A stretch of DNA of 64,000 nucleotides, from positions 3,100,001-3,164,000 of the forward strand of contig NZ_CP049256.1 of NCBI RefSeq assembly GCF_011046485.1, given 5' to 3'. The notes under the pieces were generated by a model. It saw only the letters and a list, made by a program, of their open reading frames with translations. It did no database searches and had not been told where the DNA came from. The stretch's first letter is position 1; each line of letters starts with the position of its first letter. Below, one piece after another: positions 50,117 to 58,871 of the stretch. The DNA comes from Microbacterium sp. 4R-513 (lineage in GTDB: Bacteria > Actinomycetota > Actinomycetes > Actinomycetales > Microbacteriaceae). Made by a program: the position numbers and the translations under genes.

Positions 50117-52651
50117 TCAGAAGCCGGAGCCGTGCGCCTGGAAGGGCGCTGCGATCCCGGTCTGCGCGGCGGCCTGCGCGAGGGCGGCGGCCGGCGGCTC
50201 TCCGGCGACGAGACGCTCATGCATGACACCCAGCAGATCGCACGCGACATCGTCGCCGACGACGACCGGGGATGCCACGACACAGCGTGCGCCGGCGTGC
50301 AGCCACGTGCGGGTCATGCCGATCGCCTCTTCTCCCCAGCGCACCGATGAGCGGCCGAGCTCGCACGCGGACAGCACGACGGTCTGCGGCACGCGCGGCA
50401 TCCGGTCGATGTCGTAGCCGAAGAGGGCGCCGTCGGCGAGCTCGAGGCCGGAGAACTGCGGGTTGTCGACCGAGTGGCGCCCGTGGGCGGCGATGTGGAG
50501 GAGGTCGACCTCGGACGCGAGCGAGGTCACGGCATCCACCGTCGCATCTGCACCGCGCAGCCGAGTGGGCGACACCCAGACACGCGCCGCCCCGGCGATC
50601 TCCTCGTCTCCGCGAGCCACATGGGGTCCGGCGGCGAAGCCCACGGCGCCCGTGCGCCACGCTCCGGCCTCGCGCTGGCGCACCCAGCGCGAGATCGAGG
50701 GCGTGATCGTGACGGCGCGGCCTCGAAGTGCCGGGAGCATGGTCCACGGCACCCCCGAGAGGACTCCCGGCACCGTGACGGCTATCCGCTGTGCACTCCC
50801 GATCGTGGCGGCAGCGGGAGTGAGGAGGAGTCGTGAGAGATCAGCGAGCCGGTCCTCCAGCGCCGCGCGCACGACGGCAGCGAGGGGACCCGAGCGCACC
50901 GTCGCCGACATGTCGAGGTCTGCTCGAAGACCCGTCAGCAGGGACCGCACCTGCGGCCCGTCCAGGGGCACGGTCTCAGCCCCCGCCGGCGTGGCGACGA
51001 CCGCGGCGAGCGACGCGCCGTCGTAGACGAAGGAGACGATCGCCTCGTCGGGGTGCAGCGCCGATCGCGCCGCGTCCAGCCCGACGCGCTCCTGAATCGC
51101 GGCGGTGCCGGTGCGGGACCACTGCCGCTCGCGGGCCCGGTCACGCAGGGCGGCCGCGCGAGGATCGGCGAGCCAGTCGCCGCCCGGGTCCGCCGCTCGA
51201 ACCATCCGGAGCTCGGCGAGATCCGCCGCGAGCTCCGGGTCCGGCGGCGGGCGCAGCGGCACGACCTGCATGCTGAGGTGCCGCGCACGCTCAGACCATT
51301 CGAAGATGACGTCGGGACGCCCCGAGCGGAGGGCCGAGGTGAGCCCAGCCGTGAGGAGGCCGCGTCCGAGCATCGGCGCGGCTCCTTGCAGCTCGAGGCT
51401 CCCCATCGTCTGCTGCGACCTCTCGAGCAGCTCGACCCCGCGGGCCGCCTGCCGCCGTGCCTCGGCGTCGCGACCGGCCTGGTGCGCGCGACGTGCTCGG
51501 AGCTCGTGCGCCATGAGCCTCACCTCGAGCGGGACCTTTCTGGCCGTACGGACCTCCGGCCCATCGGGGTTGCGGCCCGTTCGCCGCAGCCGCGCGAGAC
51601 GCTCCGCGAGTCGCAGGGCCTCGGCATCCCCCCTCAGCCCGTGCGCGTCCAGCGACGCCGCCGTCGCGGCGACCTCATCGGGGCCGGGGAGCCGTCGCGT
51701 CTCGACCTCGTCGCCGCTGTGCTCCGCTGATCCCACGAGCAGCCGGGCACGCAGCCGCACCGCGTCGGCCCGGAGTGCTCGAGCATCACTGCCCATACGC
51801 CGGAAGCGCCGCGCGGCGGCGGCAGCCACGCTCGCGGCACGCGGGGGGTCGTGACGCAGGAGCGACCGGGCGAGTTCGTACTCGGCATCCGCCTGCTCTC
51901 TGATGGCCCGCAGCTTGCCGAACACGCGTGCGACGCTCGCGAGGCTGGCCTCAGCCTCCGTGATGAGACCCGCGTCGCGGAGGGCCTGTGCCCGGTCCGA
52001 CTCGTTCGTCGCCGCCCACAGTTCGGACTCGGCGTCCAGCGGTGCTCGGACGCGCTCCATCGTCTGCAGTGCGACGACGAGGTCGCCCTCCAGCATCGAC
52101 ACGTACCCGCGGTTGTGCACCGCCTGCGCGGCCACGAGCACGTCGCCGGCGTCGAGGTACGCCTGTTCGGCCCATTCGAGGTCGGCTCGCGCCGACGCGA
52201 ACTCCCCGCGGTCCATGTCGACGAGCGCCCGGTTCATGCGCATGTTCGCTGCTCGCACGGGATCGTGCGAGAGTCCGCGGATGCTGCGGCTCAGCCATTC
52301 CGCGGCGCTCTCGAGGCGACCGCGGGACATCTCGATCGAACCGAGCTGTCCCTGCAGGATCGCAACCGTCTCGGGCGCGATGCCGGGTCGCGCGAGCGCC
52401 GCTCGGCAGAGTCGCTCGCCCTCGTCGGCGTCGCTCGAGATCGCGAGAAGGTAGCCCGTGGTTCCCGCGATGCGGGCACCGAGATCCACGTCGCCGTCCG
52501 CCTCGGCGGCGTCGGCCGCCCTTGCCAGCGAACGGCGGGCATCGACATAGCGACCCTCGTTCACCGCATCCACGCCTCGGCGGTAGAGCGTGACGGCATC
52601 CGGAGGACGTCGTCGGCGTCCGACGTCGTTCTCGGCGGTGCTGAGGTCCAT
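50117..52651 (-). CDS. TPR-CHAT domain cysteine protease-like protein
   Basis: 844 residues, cytoplasmic. The N-terminal two-thirds is a TPR-like helical solenoid (from VTLYRRGVDAVNEGRYVDARRSL onward, quoted in part; helical repeats to about residue 400). The C-terminal CHAT domain (about 500-844) has the caspase-like dyad: His723 in HIAAHGRH and Cys763 in VLSACELG. CHAT proteases act in effector systems such as gasdermin activation and CRISPR-linked proteolysis. It is the last gene of the sigma operon, 30 bp after the subtilase, suggesting a two-protease pathway. Confidence 0.92.
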   Translation of the reverse strand: MDLSTAENDVGRRRRPPDAVTLYRRGVDAVNEGRYVDARRSLARAADAAEADGDVDLGARIAGTTGYLLAISSDADEGERLCRAALARPGIAPETVAILQGQLGSIEMSRGRLESAAEWLSRSIRGLSHDPVRAANMRMNRALVDMDRGEFASARADLEWAEQAYLDAGDVLVAAQAVHNRGYVSMLEGDLVVALQTMERVRAPLDAESELWAATNESDRAQALRDAGLITEAEASLASVARVFGKLRAIREQADAEYELARSLLRHDPPRAASVAAAAARRFRRMGSDARALRADAVRLRARLLVGSAEHSGDEVETRRLPGPDEVAATAASLDAHGLRGDAEALRLAERLARLRRTGRNPDGPEVRTARKVPLEVRLMAHELRARRAHQAGRDAEARRQAARGVELLERSQQTMGSLELQGAAPMLGRGLLTAGLTSALRSGRPDVIFEWSERARHLSMQVVPLRPPPDPELAADLAELRMVRAADPGGDWLADPRAAALRDRARERQWSRTGTAAIQERVGLDAARSALHPDEAIVSFVYDGASLAAVVATPAGAETVPLDGPQVRSLLTGLRADLDMSATVRSGPLAAVVRAALEDRLADLSRLLLTPAAATIGSAQRIAVTVPGVLSGVPWTMLPALRGRAVTITPSISRWVRQREAGAWRTGAVGFAAGPHVARGDEEIAGAARVWVSPTRLRGADATVDAVTSLASEVDLLHIAAHGRHSVDNPQFSGLELADGALFGYDIDRMPRVPQTVVLSACELGRSSVRWGEEAIGMTRTWLHAGARCVVASPVVVGDDVACDLLGVMHERLVAGEPPAAALAQAAAQTGIAAPFQAHGSGF

Positions 52652-52681
52652 TGCCTGTCTCGCGGCTCCTGTTCTCGAGGA

Positions 52682-54358
52682 TCAGCCGACGGGCGGGCGC
52701 GACGCGTCCCAGACCGACAACTCGGGTGCGGCAAGGCTCGACAGCGCGTCGTCGACGGTGAGGGCGGCTCGTCCGCCCCCTGACGCCAGCTGACCGGCCA
52801 ACCCCTGTGCGAGATGCCCCGCGACGTACGGAGCGGAGAACGATGTCCCGCTCCAGATCGCGAAGCCGCCCCAGAAGTCGTCCGCATCGACCATCATGCG
52901 GGGAAGGCCCAGAAGATCGTCCCGGGCGGCCGGTGCGAGGCCGCCCTCGAACGACGCGGGAATCGTGCTCAGCACCGACGTGCCCGGAGCGTAGAGCCGC
53001 ACCCACGAGCCGATGTTGCTGAAGAGCGCGACAGATCGCCTGTTGGGGTTCAGCGCTCCCACCGACAGGTGCGGTGCGAGTCCCGCGGGCTCCGGACCGA
53101 GCCCGAGCGCAGGGTCGGACCCCTCCCAGAGTGCGGCGGGGAACGCCGGCCGATCGGTCGCATCGTTGCCGGCGGAGCACACGACGACCACTCCGCGGGT
53201 TCGGAGGTCGACGAGGATGTCGTAGAGCCCGGTCGAGAAGCGGCCGTCCTCCGGCGTCTCGTGATAGTAGCCGAGTGACAGATTCACGACGTCGACCTCG
53301 AGCGGGTGCTCTTTGTCGTCCATGAGCTCCAGGAACTCGTCGAGCGCGGCCATGAGCTCGCTCTCGAGCACGGTGCCGTCGCTGTCGGCGACCCGCGCGG
53401 CGATGATGTTCGCATCGGGGGCGGTCTGCCGCACGACGCCGCAGACGAACGTGCCGTGACCCGACGACGAGTCGAGGCGCCCGTCGCGCGGACCTGTCTG
53501 ATCGGGGTGGATCTCCGGGTCGGTGTCCTCCTCATCCACGCCGATCACCTGGGGAGGTGTGGGGGAGGGGAGGCGCGCGGTGACCCACGGACGCCCGGAG
53601 TCGTCGTCGGGGAGCAGCCAAGGGTGGTCGCCGCATCCCGTGTCGACCACCACGACGACGGGGCGCCTGCCCTTCTCGTCCGGCGTGTGCTGCGGCGCGG
53701 GTGCGGTACCGACATACGTGACGACTTCGAGCCCGCCGCTCCCCGCGGAGGCGTAGCTCTCCAGGTCGGCTGCGGGATTGGTCCGCGCGAAGGGATTCGT
53801 GCGGGCGAACGGGTTGGTCCGGGCGAACGGGTTGACTCCGATCGCATCGACCGACAGCACGTGATCGAGCCCGACGGCGCGGAGGGGATCGTCGGCGGCC
53901 ACGCGCGCCGCCGCTCGCAGCGCGAGCCGCCTGCCGTGGCCGCGTTCGCGCTCGTCGGGCGGCTCGACGGCCCGCACGGCCTCCCCGTCGGGTTTCTGGC
54001 GCCGCGACTCCCGCCGAGCCTGCTGGAGGAGCCGCCACGCGTCGATCGGCACGTCGGGTGCGGTCGTCGGGTCCTGGACGATCTCCGCGCGAGTGAGCTC
54101 GGTGCTTCGGGTCGCCCGGCGGTCCGCATAGCGGTTCGCTCGGATCGTCACGGCCACGACCGTCCACCCGAACGCCGCTGCCGCTTCCTCGAGCCGCTTG
54201 AGCGCGTCAGCCGGATCGCCTGCGATGAGCAGGTATCCCGGCATGTACACGGTGGGAAAGGCGCGGATGCCGGCGACGGCGTCAGCGCGGGGGTCGAGGA
54301 TGACTCCTCGGGGCTGTGCGGCCGCCTCCCGTTCGCGCCACGTGGGTTCCTGGGCCAT
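52682..54358 (-). CDS. Intracellular S8 (subtilisin-like) serine peptidase with NPFART repeats
   Basis: 558 residues. Catalytic triad intact: Asp239 (VVVVVDTG), His301 (SGHGTFVCG), Ser506 (WSGTSFSAP), with oxyanion Asn398 (SAGND). No signal peptide, so it should act inside the cell. The roughly 200-residue N-terminal pro-like region ends in NPFART repeated three times plus NP (residues 176-195), just before the catalytic domain, a plausible processing or recognition segment. Between the 156-aa gene (75 bp upstream) and the CHAT gene. Confidence 0.92.
   Translation of the reverse strand: MAQEPTWREREAAAQPRGVILDPRADAVAGIRAFPTVYMPGYLLIAGDPADALKRLEEAAAAFGWTVVAVTIRANRYADRRATRSTELTRAEIVQDPTTAPDVPIDAWRLLQQARRESRRQKPDGEAVRAVEPPDERERGHGRRLALRAAARVAADDPLRAVGLDHVLSVDAIGVNPFARTNPFARTNPFARTNPAADLESYASAGSGGLEVVTYVGTAPAPQHTPDEKGRRPVVVVVDTGCGDHPWLLPDDDSGRPWVTARLPSPTPPQVIGVDEEDTDPEIHPDQTGPRDGRLDSSSGHGTFVCGVVRQTAPDANIIAARVADSDGTVLESELMAALDEFLELMDDKEHPLEVDVVNLSLGYYHETPEDGRFSTGLYDILVDLRTRGVVVVCSAGNDATDRPAFPAALWEGSDPALGLGPEPAGLAPHLSVGALNPNRRSVALFSNIGSWVRLYAPGTSVLSTIPASFEGGLAPAARDDLLGLPRMMVDADDFWGGFAIWSGTSFSAPYVAGHLAQGLAGQLASGGGRAALTVDDALSSLAAPELSVWDASRPPVG
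53774..53833 (-). repeat. 18-bp in-frame repeat encoding NPFART (three units plus NP)
   Basis: Three consecutive 18-bp units encode Asn-Pro-Phe-Ala-Arg-Thr exactly, then Asn-Pro. Synonymous codons differ between units (AAC/AAT, CGG/CGC, ACC/ACG), so the peptide rather than the DNA has been conserved. Confidence 0.92.
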
Positions 54359-54433
54359 ATCGCCGTCTCCTTGTCTCCGCCGAGCCGTGGCGTCGACGGG
54401 ATCGTGCTCGTGCGGCCGGATCGGCCTTCTTCT

Positions 54434-54904
54434 TCAGACCTCGAATCGCGGCGTCCGGAAGTCGTGCAGATCGCCGTCGGCGCCGCGCACGACGACGTGA
54501 AGCAGCGAGACGCCCGGCGGCACCGATTCGAACGCGAACCGTCCGTGCTCATCGGCGCGTCCCGACCAGTCGCGGTCGCCCTGGACGAGGCGGACGGCGA
54601 GTGCCGCGGCATCCACCCATCCGTCGACGCGGCGGAGCCCCTCCTCGGCGACGCTCACGTGCAGCAGTACGTTCGTCTGCCCGTCGCTGAACTGCAGTGT
54701 CGCGGTGTCGGCCTCGCCGCGGACGGCCGCGTGGGTCGAGCCCTCGACGAGCGTCAGGAGGGCATACTCGCGGGAGAGGTCTTCGACGGCGACGGCGGCG
54801 ACCATGCGGTCGGCAAGGCCATCGGGTACCGGATCCGCCTCCTGCCACATCGCTCGAAGGCGCGAGAAGAGCGCCTCATCGGCGCTGAAGTCGTCAGTGT
54901 CCAT
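54434..54904 (-). CDS. Putative regulator of the sigma factor (transthyretin-like C-terminus)
   Basis: 156 residues. The helical N-terminal part (LFSRLRAMWQEADPVPDGLADRM) is followed by a beta-rich carboxypeptidase-regulatory/transthyretin-like part ending SVPPGVSLLHVVVRGADG. No membrane helix and no zinc anti-sigma motif. Its ATG overlaps the sigma gene's end by 11 bp, typical of sigma/anti-sigma pairs, so an anti-sigma role is plausible but unproven. Confidence 0.75.
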   Translation of the reverse strand: MDTDDFSADEALFSRLRAMWQEADPVPDGLADRMVAAVAVEDLSREYALLTLVEGSTHAAVRGEADTATLQFSDGQTNVLLHVSVAEEGLRRVDGWVDAAALAVRLVQGDRDWSGRADEHGRFAFESVPPGVSLLHVVVRGADGDLHDFRTPRFEV

Positions 54905-55505
54905 GATTCCCCCATCCGGCGCCCTCGAGTTCGGCGCGGAGTTTCGCCAGGCACCGCTGGCGCGTCGGGCCGATCGACCCGACGGGCATCGCGAGATCCT
55001 CGGCGATGCGTGCGTAGTCGGGCCGCTCGTCGAAGGCGACGATGCGCAGAAGGTGGCGGCAGCGGTCGTCGAGCCGTCCCACGGCACTCCACAGACGGCG
55101 TCTCTCATCGTCATCGGTCGCGGTCTGCTCGGCGGATTCGCTGACAGGCAGCTGGGGCTCGAGCGTCTCGGCATCGGTCGGAGTCGTGCGGCGGTGCTGC
55201 CTGCCCACGCGCCAGGCCTCGCGGCGGGCGCACATCGTGAGCCACCCCGACACCGCCTGCGGGTCGGTGATCGAAGCGTGCCGGCGCACGAGCGTGAGCC
55301 ACGTCGTCTGGACCACGTCCTGGGCGAGGGCGGACTCCAGGCCGTAGGAGCGCACGATGTGCCAGAGCGGGGGAGTCATGAGGCGCACGAGCTCGTCCAT
55401 CGCCCGGCTGTCGCCCTCGCGCCACCGGAGGAAGAGCGCGCCCGCCCGCTCCCATCGAGCGGGCTCGACGGAGTCGACGGATGCCTCGGCGCCCCCGTGC
55501 GTCAT
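54894..55505 (-). CDS. ECF-like sigma-70 family sigma factor
   Basis: 203 residues. Region 2 (FLRWREGDSRAMDELVRLM ... QDVVQTTWLTLVRRH ... VSGWLTMCARREAWR) and region 4 (LDDRCRHLLRIVAFDERPDYARIAEDLAMPVGSI, quoted in part; MPVGSIGPTRQRCLAKLR) with no region 3. The start is ATG 55505. Its own upstream region carries GTATCA-N16-CTCTTC 21 nt before the ATG, suggesting autoregulation. First gene of the operon sigma - 156-aa protein - subtilase - CHAT. Confidence 0.9.
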   Translation of the reverse strand: MTHGGAEASVDSVEPARWERAGALFLRWREGDSRAMDELVRLMTPPLWHIVRSYGLESALAQDVVQTTWLTLVRRHASITDPQAVSGWLTMCARREAWRVGRQHRRTTPTDAETLEPQLPVSESAEQTATDDDERRRLWSAVGRLDDRCRHLLRIVAFDERPDYARIAEDLAMPVGSIGPTRQRCLAKLRAELEGAGWGNHGH

Positions 55506-55526
55506 AGCGCCCATTGTGTCCACGCT

Positions 55527-55556
55527 GGGAAGAGAGCGATAGTGCCCCGCTGATAC
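55527..55556 (-). promoter_or_regulatory. Bipartite element P4 (GTATCA-N16-CTCTTC), minus strand, sigma operon
   Basis: Read on the minus strand: GTATCA at 55556-55551, 16 nt, CTCTTCCC at 55534-55527, 21 nt before the sigma ATG. A housekeeping-like CACAAT also lies 7 nt before the ATG, so two promoters may act. Confidence 0.75.
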
Positions 55557-55597
55557 ATGTCTCCGCCCGCCGATACCCAGAAGGATCCGCCGCGCAT

Positions 55598-55627
55598 GTA
55601 TCACGGCGGCGCCCGGCTGCTCCTCCC
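55598..55627 (+). promoter_or_regulatory. Bipartite element P3 (GTATCA-N16-CTCCTC), plus strand
   Basis: GTATCA at 55598-55603, 16 nt, CTCCTCCC at 55620-55627, 47 nt before ATG 55675. With P4 it forms the 9-bp inverted pair TGATACATG...CATGTATCA. Confidence 0.75.
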
Positions 55628-55674
55628 TGTGTGGCGCACGACACCTCGGTCGCGCCGGGAGTGAGGAGTTCGAG

Positions 55675-57852
55675 ATGGCTCGCAGTATCCGCAACAAGGG
55701 CGCCGTCCCGGTGTCGGACGTCGCGCCGGGCGAGATCGTCACCCGCGGTCGCCGCATCCGTATCACGGGTGGGTTCGGCGAGCGCGACGCGCACGCCGTC
55801 GTCGTGACGGGCGGCGGACACGCCGATGTGACGTTCGAGGGCGACGCCCTCGTCGTCGACACCTCCCCGTTGTCGGTCGGCGGCCACACGATCGTGATCG
55901 ATGGCATCCCGGCCACACGGAAGGACGAGGGGCGACAGGATGCCGCGTTCGACATCGTCGTCGTGGACACCCCGGCGAAGCTCGAGGAGAGGCTCGCCGT
56001 CATCCACGCGTCGCGGATGCGCATCGGCGAGCTCGACATCGAGCCGCTCCCGATGGGTGCCGGCGTCGAGGGGCCGTTCCGGGATGTCTTCAAGGCCGTG
56101 AGCCGGGACGGCGACGAGGCTCTGACGCTCGCGTTCGACGAGGTCGGCGAGCGCGTCGACGTCGACGAAGAGCTGGCGGCGCTCGCGAAGCGGCGGCAGG
56201 ACCGCTTCGGCCGGATCGAGCCGGCACTCTTCGCGCAGCTCGAGCAGGGCGGGGATGTCGAGGTCGCCGTCTGGGCGTCCACGCGTGACATCGACAGGGA
56301 GCTCCCTGAGAAGTCGGAGAAGCGGCCGGCCCGCAAGCCCAGTCGTGCCGACACCGGCCGGCAGCGCGAGTGGAGGGCGCTCGGGGAGAAGCTCGCCGAG
56401 GTCTCCCGCGATTTCGGCCTCGAGGTGGAGCGCATCGACGAGGCGGCGCCGGTCGTCTACGGGCGGATGCCCGCTGACGCGGTGCGCAAGCTCGCCGAGC
56501 ACGAGCTCGTCGCAGGCGTGTTCCGTCATGACCGCGAAGGCTTACTCGACCTCGGCGACTCGATCGCGATCCACAACAGCGACGATGCCCATGCGGCAGG
56601 GTTCACGGGCGCCGGCGTCAACGTCGCCGTGTACGAGCCCGGGCCCGACGTCACGACGAACCTCACGATCTCGGGCCGGTACCAGACCTCCGGCTCGACG
56701 AGCAGCCACGCGCGCATGACGCACGGGATCATCCGCAACAAGGAGCGCAACCGGCCGCATGGGCACGCGCCCGACGCCAATCTCTTCTCAGCGAACAGCT
56801 ACGACCTCGACGCGATCCGGTGGGCCGCGCAGGACGCGGGCTGCACGGTGATCAGCCAGAGCTTCCACCGCGACGCCGAGCAGACGAACAGCTCGCTCTC
56901 GCACGACGACAACTACAAGGACTGGCTGGCGCTGCACTGGCCGTTCCCGACGATCGTGGAGGCCGCCGGCAACGGCACGTCGAGCGAGTTCGTGAACCAC
57001 AAGGGCTACAACCGCCTCACGGTGGGCAGCCACAACGACAACGCGAATGCGATGGCGTCCGACTCTGTATTCCGCAACCCCGCCTCCGCCCACGGCGACC
57101 GGGAGCTGCCCGAGATCGCGGGCAACGGCGTGGGCGTCACCGTCGTGGGCCTCACCGACAGCGGCACGAGCTTCGCCGCTCCTGCCGTCGCCGGCATCGC
57201 GGCCTGCGTGCAGCAGGCGGCCCCAGTGCTGCAATCGTGGCCCGAGGGCACCCGCGCCGTGCTGATGGCCGGCGCCTGGCGCAACCCGAGCGGGGGCCGC
57301 TGGCGTGCGGACCTCATCGCCGGCGTCGACGGCCGCGATGGCAGCGGCACAGCGGACGCCGACCGTTCCACGTCCATCGCGCGGTCTCGTCAGGGCCGCG
57401 ACAACGCCGGCGCTCTTCGCGGCTTCGACGTCGGCACGCTGCGCTCATCGGATCTCGACGGATCCGGCCGCACATCGTTCCGGTACCGGATCACGACGCC
57501 TCGGTCGCCGCTGTTCTTCGGCTCGCACGTGAAGGTCGCCCTCGCCTGGGACTCGAAGGCCACGCGCACCGACATCCTGTTCCTGTCGATCTACCAGGAC
57601 ACCCTCACGGTCGACCTCGACCTCGAGGTGCGCGACTCGACCGGGGCTCTGGTGGCATCGAGTGCGTCGTGGGACAACAGTTACGAGATCGCGGAGTTCG
57701 ACGCCAAGGCCGGCGAGACGTACGACATCCGCATCCGCCGCTGGTCGGGCACCGACGACGTGTGGTTCGGCATCGCCTGGACGCAGATCTCGACGCTGTT
57801 CGACATCTTCGGCTCCGTGCAGTCCGCGCCGGTCTTCGAGCTCGGCGGCTGA
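55675..57852 (+). CDS. Second subtilase-like (S8) protein with divergent active site
   Basis: 725 residues, no signal peptide. A long N-terminal region (1-290) with a basic linker near 205-230, an S8 domain (about 300-520), and a C-terminal beta domain resembling bacterial pre-peptidase C-terminal or P-like domains (LDLEVRDSTGALVASSASWDN, quoted in part). Ser499 (DSGTSFAAP), Asn433 (EAAGNG) and His345 (SSHARMTHGII) are in place, but the catalytic Asp position reads VAVYEPG (Glu321). It may be a slow protease, a different chemistry, or a pseudo-enzyme. Divergent from the sigma operon and preceded by regulon element P3. Confidence 0.85.
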   Translation: MARSIRNKGAVPVSDVAPGEIVTRGRRIRITGGFGERDAHAVVVTGGGHADVTFEGDALVVDTSPLSVGGHTIVIDGIPATRKDEGRQDAAFDIVVVDTPAKLEERLAVIHASRMRIGELDIEPLPMGAGVEGPFRDVFKAVSRDGDEALTLAFDEVGERVDVDEELAALAKRRQDRFGRIEPALFAQLEQGGDVEVAVWASTRDIDRELPEKSEKRPARKPSRADTGRQREWRALGEKLAEVSRDFGLEVERIDEAAPVVYGRMPADAVRKLAEHELVAGVFRHDREGLLDLGDSIAIHNSDDAHAAGFTGAGVNVAVYEPGPDVTTNLTISGRYQTSGSTSSHARMTHGIIRNKERNRPHGHAPDANLFSANSYDLDAIRWAAQDAGCTVISQSFHRDAEQTNSSLSHDDNYKDWLALHWPFPTIVEAAGNGTSSEFVNHKGYNRLTVGSHNDNANAMASDSVFRNPASAHGDRELPEIAGNGVGVTVVGLTDSGTSFAAPAVAGIAACVQQAAPVLQSWPEGTRAVLMAGAWRNPSGGRWRADLIAGVDGRDGSGTADADRSTSIARSRQGRDNAGALRGFDVGTLRSSDLDGSGRTSFRYRITTPRSPLFFGSHVKVALAWDSKATRTDILFLSIYQDTLTVDLDLEVRDSTGALVASSASWDNSYEIAEFDAKAGETYDIRIRRWSGTDDVWFGIAWTQISTLFDIFGSVQSAPVFELGG

Positions 57853-57875
57853 CCAGCTGGGGGGCTGGGGGAAGA

Positions 57876-57910
57876 GGGGAGGATGCCGCGTTCCAGCCGG
57901 CATCCTCCCC
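57876..57910. terminator. Bidirectional terminator (GGATGCC type)
   Basis: GGGGAGGATGCC and its exact complement with an 11-nt loop, between the convergent subtilase-like and phosphotransferase genes. Confidence 0.82.
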
Positions 57911-57915
57911 GGTCA

Positions 57916-58830
57916 TCACGTCGCGAGCTCGGCGAGGGCCTCCCGCCCCAGGTGCTCGTAGTCGGGATTGTCATCGCTGTGCGCGAGTAGCATCACGGTG
58001 ACGGCGGCCGCCCACGCGCGGGCGCGCTGCCAGGTCGCCGCGCTGTACCGGTCCCCCGTGGCCTCGCGGAAGCGCTGGCGGCCGTCGGCATCGAAAGCGA
58101 GCCAGACGATCGCCAGGTCGTAGGCCGGATCGCCGGCGGTGACGTCGCCGAAATCGATGATGGCCGCCAACGCGGCCCCCCGCGCGACGAGGTTGCCCGG
58201 GTGCAGGTCGCCGTGGATCCACACGGGCGGCTCCTGCCACGGGGCGGCGGAGAGGCCCCGGTGCCAGAGTTCCTCGGCGTCGTCGAGGAGCCCGGTGGCC
58301 GTCGTGCGTCGTTCGCGCAGAAGCGCGATCCGCTCCGCCGTCGCGGCGGCCCGAGAGGCGAGTGGTCCGCCGCGGAAAGGGTTGACCGGATGGTCGGCCG
58401 GGGCGGGCTCGTGAAGCGCGAGGAGCGCCGCGGCCAGCCGCGGCGCCCACCCCGAGCGCTCGGCGCGCGGCACATCGAGTCCCCGGTGGCCGTCGAACCA
58501 CGGCACGACAGACCACGCCCAGGGAAAGCCCTCGCCGGCGACACCGTGGACGATCGGCGTCGGGACGCGCACGCCGGTCGCCTCGATCCTCGGCCCGATC
58601 TGCGCCAGGGTCCGCTGCTCGTTGAGGACGAGGGGCGCCGCGAGGGCGCGCCGGGGGAGTCGCACAGCCAGGGACTCGCCGAGCCTCCAGAGCTCGCTGT
58701 CCCACCCCTCTGCGACCTTCTCGAGGGAGAGGGCCGCGGCATCCTGGATCGTCAGGGTCGCCTGCGCGTCGACAAGACGTCGCACGAGATCAGCCGTGAT
58801 CTGCACTTCCGCGGCGGGTTTGTCGGGCAT
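57916..58830 (-). CDS. Aminoglycoside-phosphotransferase-family kinase
   Basis: 304 residues, APH fold. VWIHGDLHPGNLVARG (catalytic loop) and IIDFGDVTAGDPAYDLA (metal loop) are intact; the N-lobe Lys is replaced by an Arg-type AVRLPRR segment, as in many members. Could phosphorylate an antibiotic or a metabolite; substrate unknown. Confidence 0.85.
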   Translation of the reverse strand: MPDKPAAEVQITADLVRRLVDAQATLTIQDAAALSLEKVAEGWDSELWRLGESLAVRLPRRALAAPLVLNEQRTLAQIGPRIEATGVRVPTPIVHGVAGEGFPWAWSVVPWFDGHRGLDVPRAERSGWAPRLAAALLALHEPAPADHPVNPFRGGPLASRAAATAERIALLRERRTTATGLLDDAEELWHRGLSAAPWQEPPVWIHGDLHPGNLVARGAALAAIIDFGDVTAGDPAYDLAIVWLAFDADGRQRFREATGDRYSAATWQRARAWAAAVTVMLLAHSDDNPDYEHLGREALAELAT

Positions 58831-58871
58831 TCCGCGAGGCTATCGCGCTGTCGGGATTGGTCGCAGTCTGC

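Noticed and set aside
53774..53833. Short tandem DNA repeat considered as a CRISPR or VNTR locus
   Set aside because: It is an in-frame coding repeat without spacers and with synonymous variation between units.
53306..55144. 612-codon plus-strand frame across the subtilase and sigma genes
   Set aside because: Antisense shadow; the minus-strand genes carry full catalytic motifs and this frame none.
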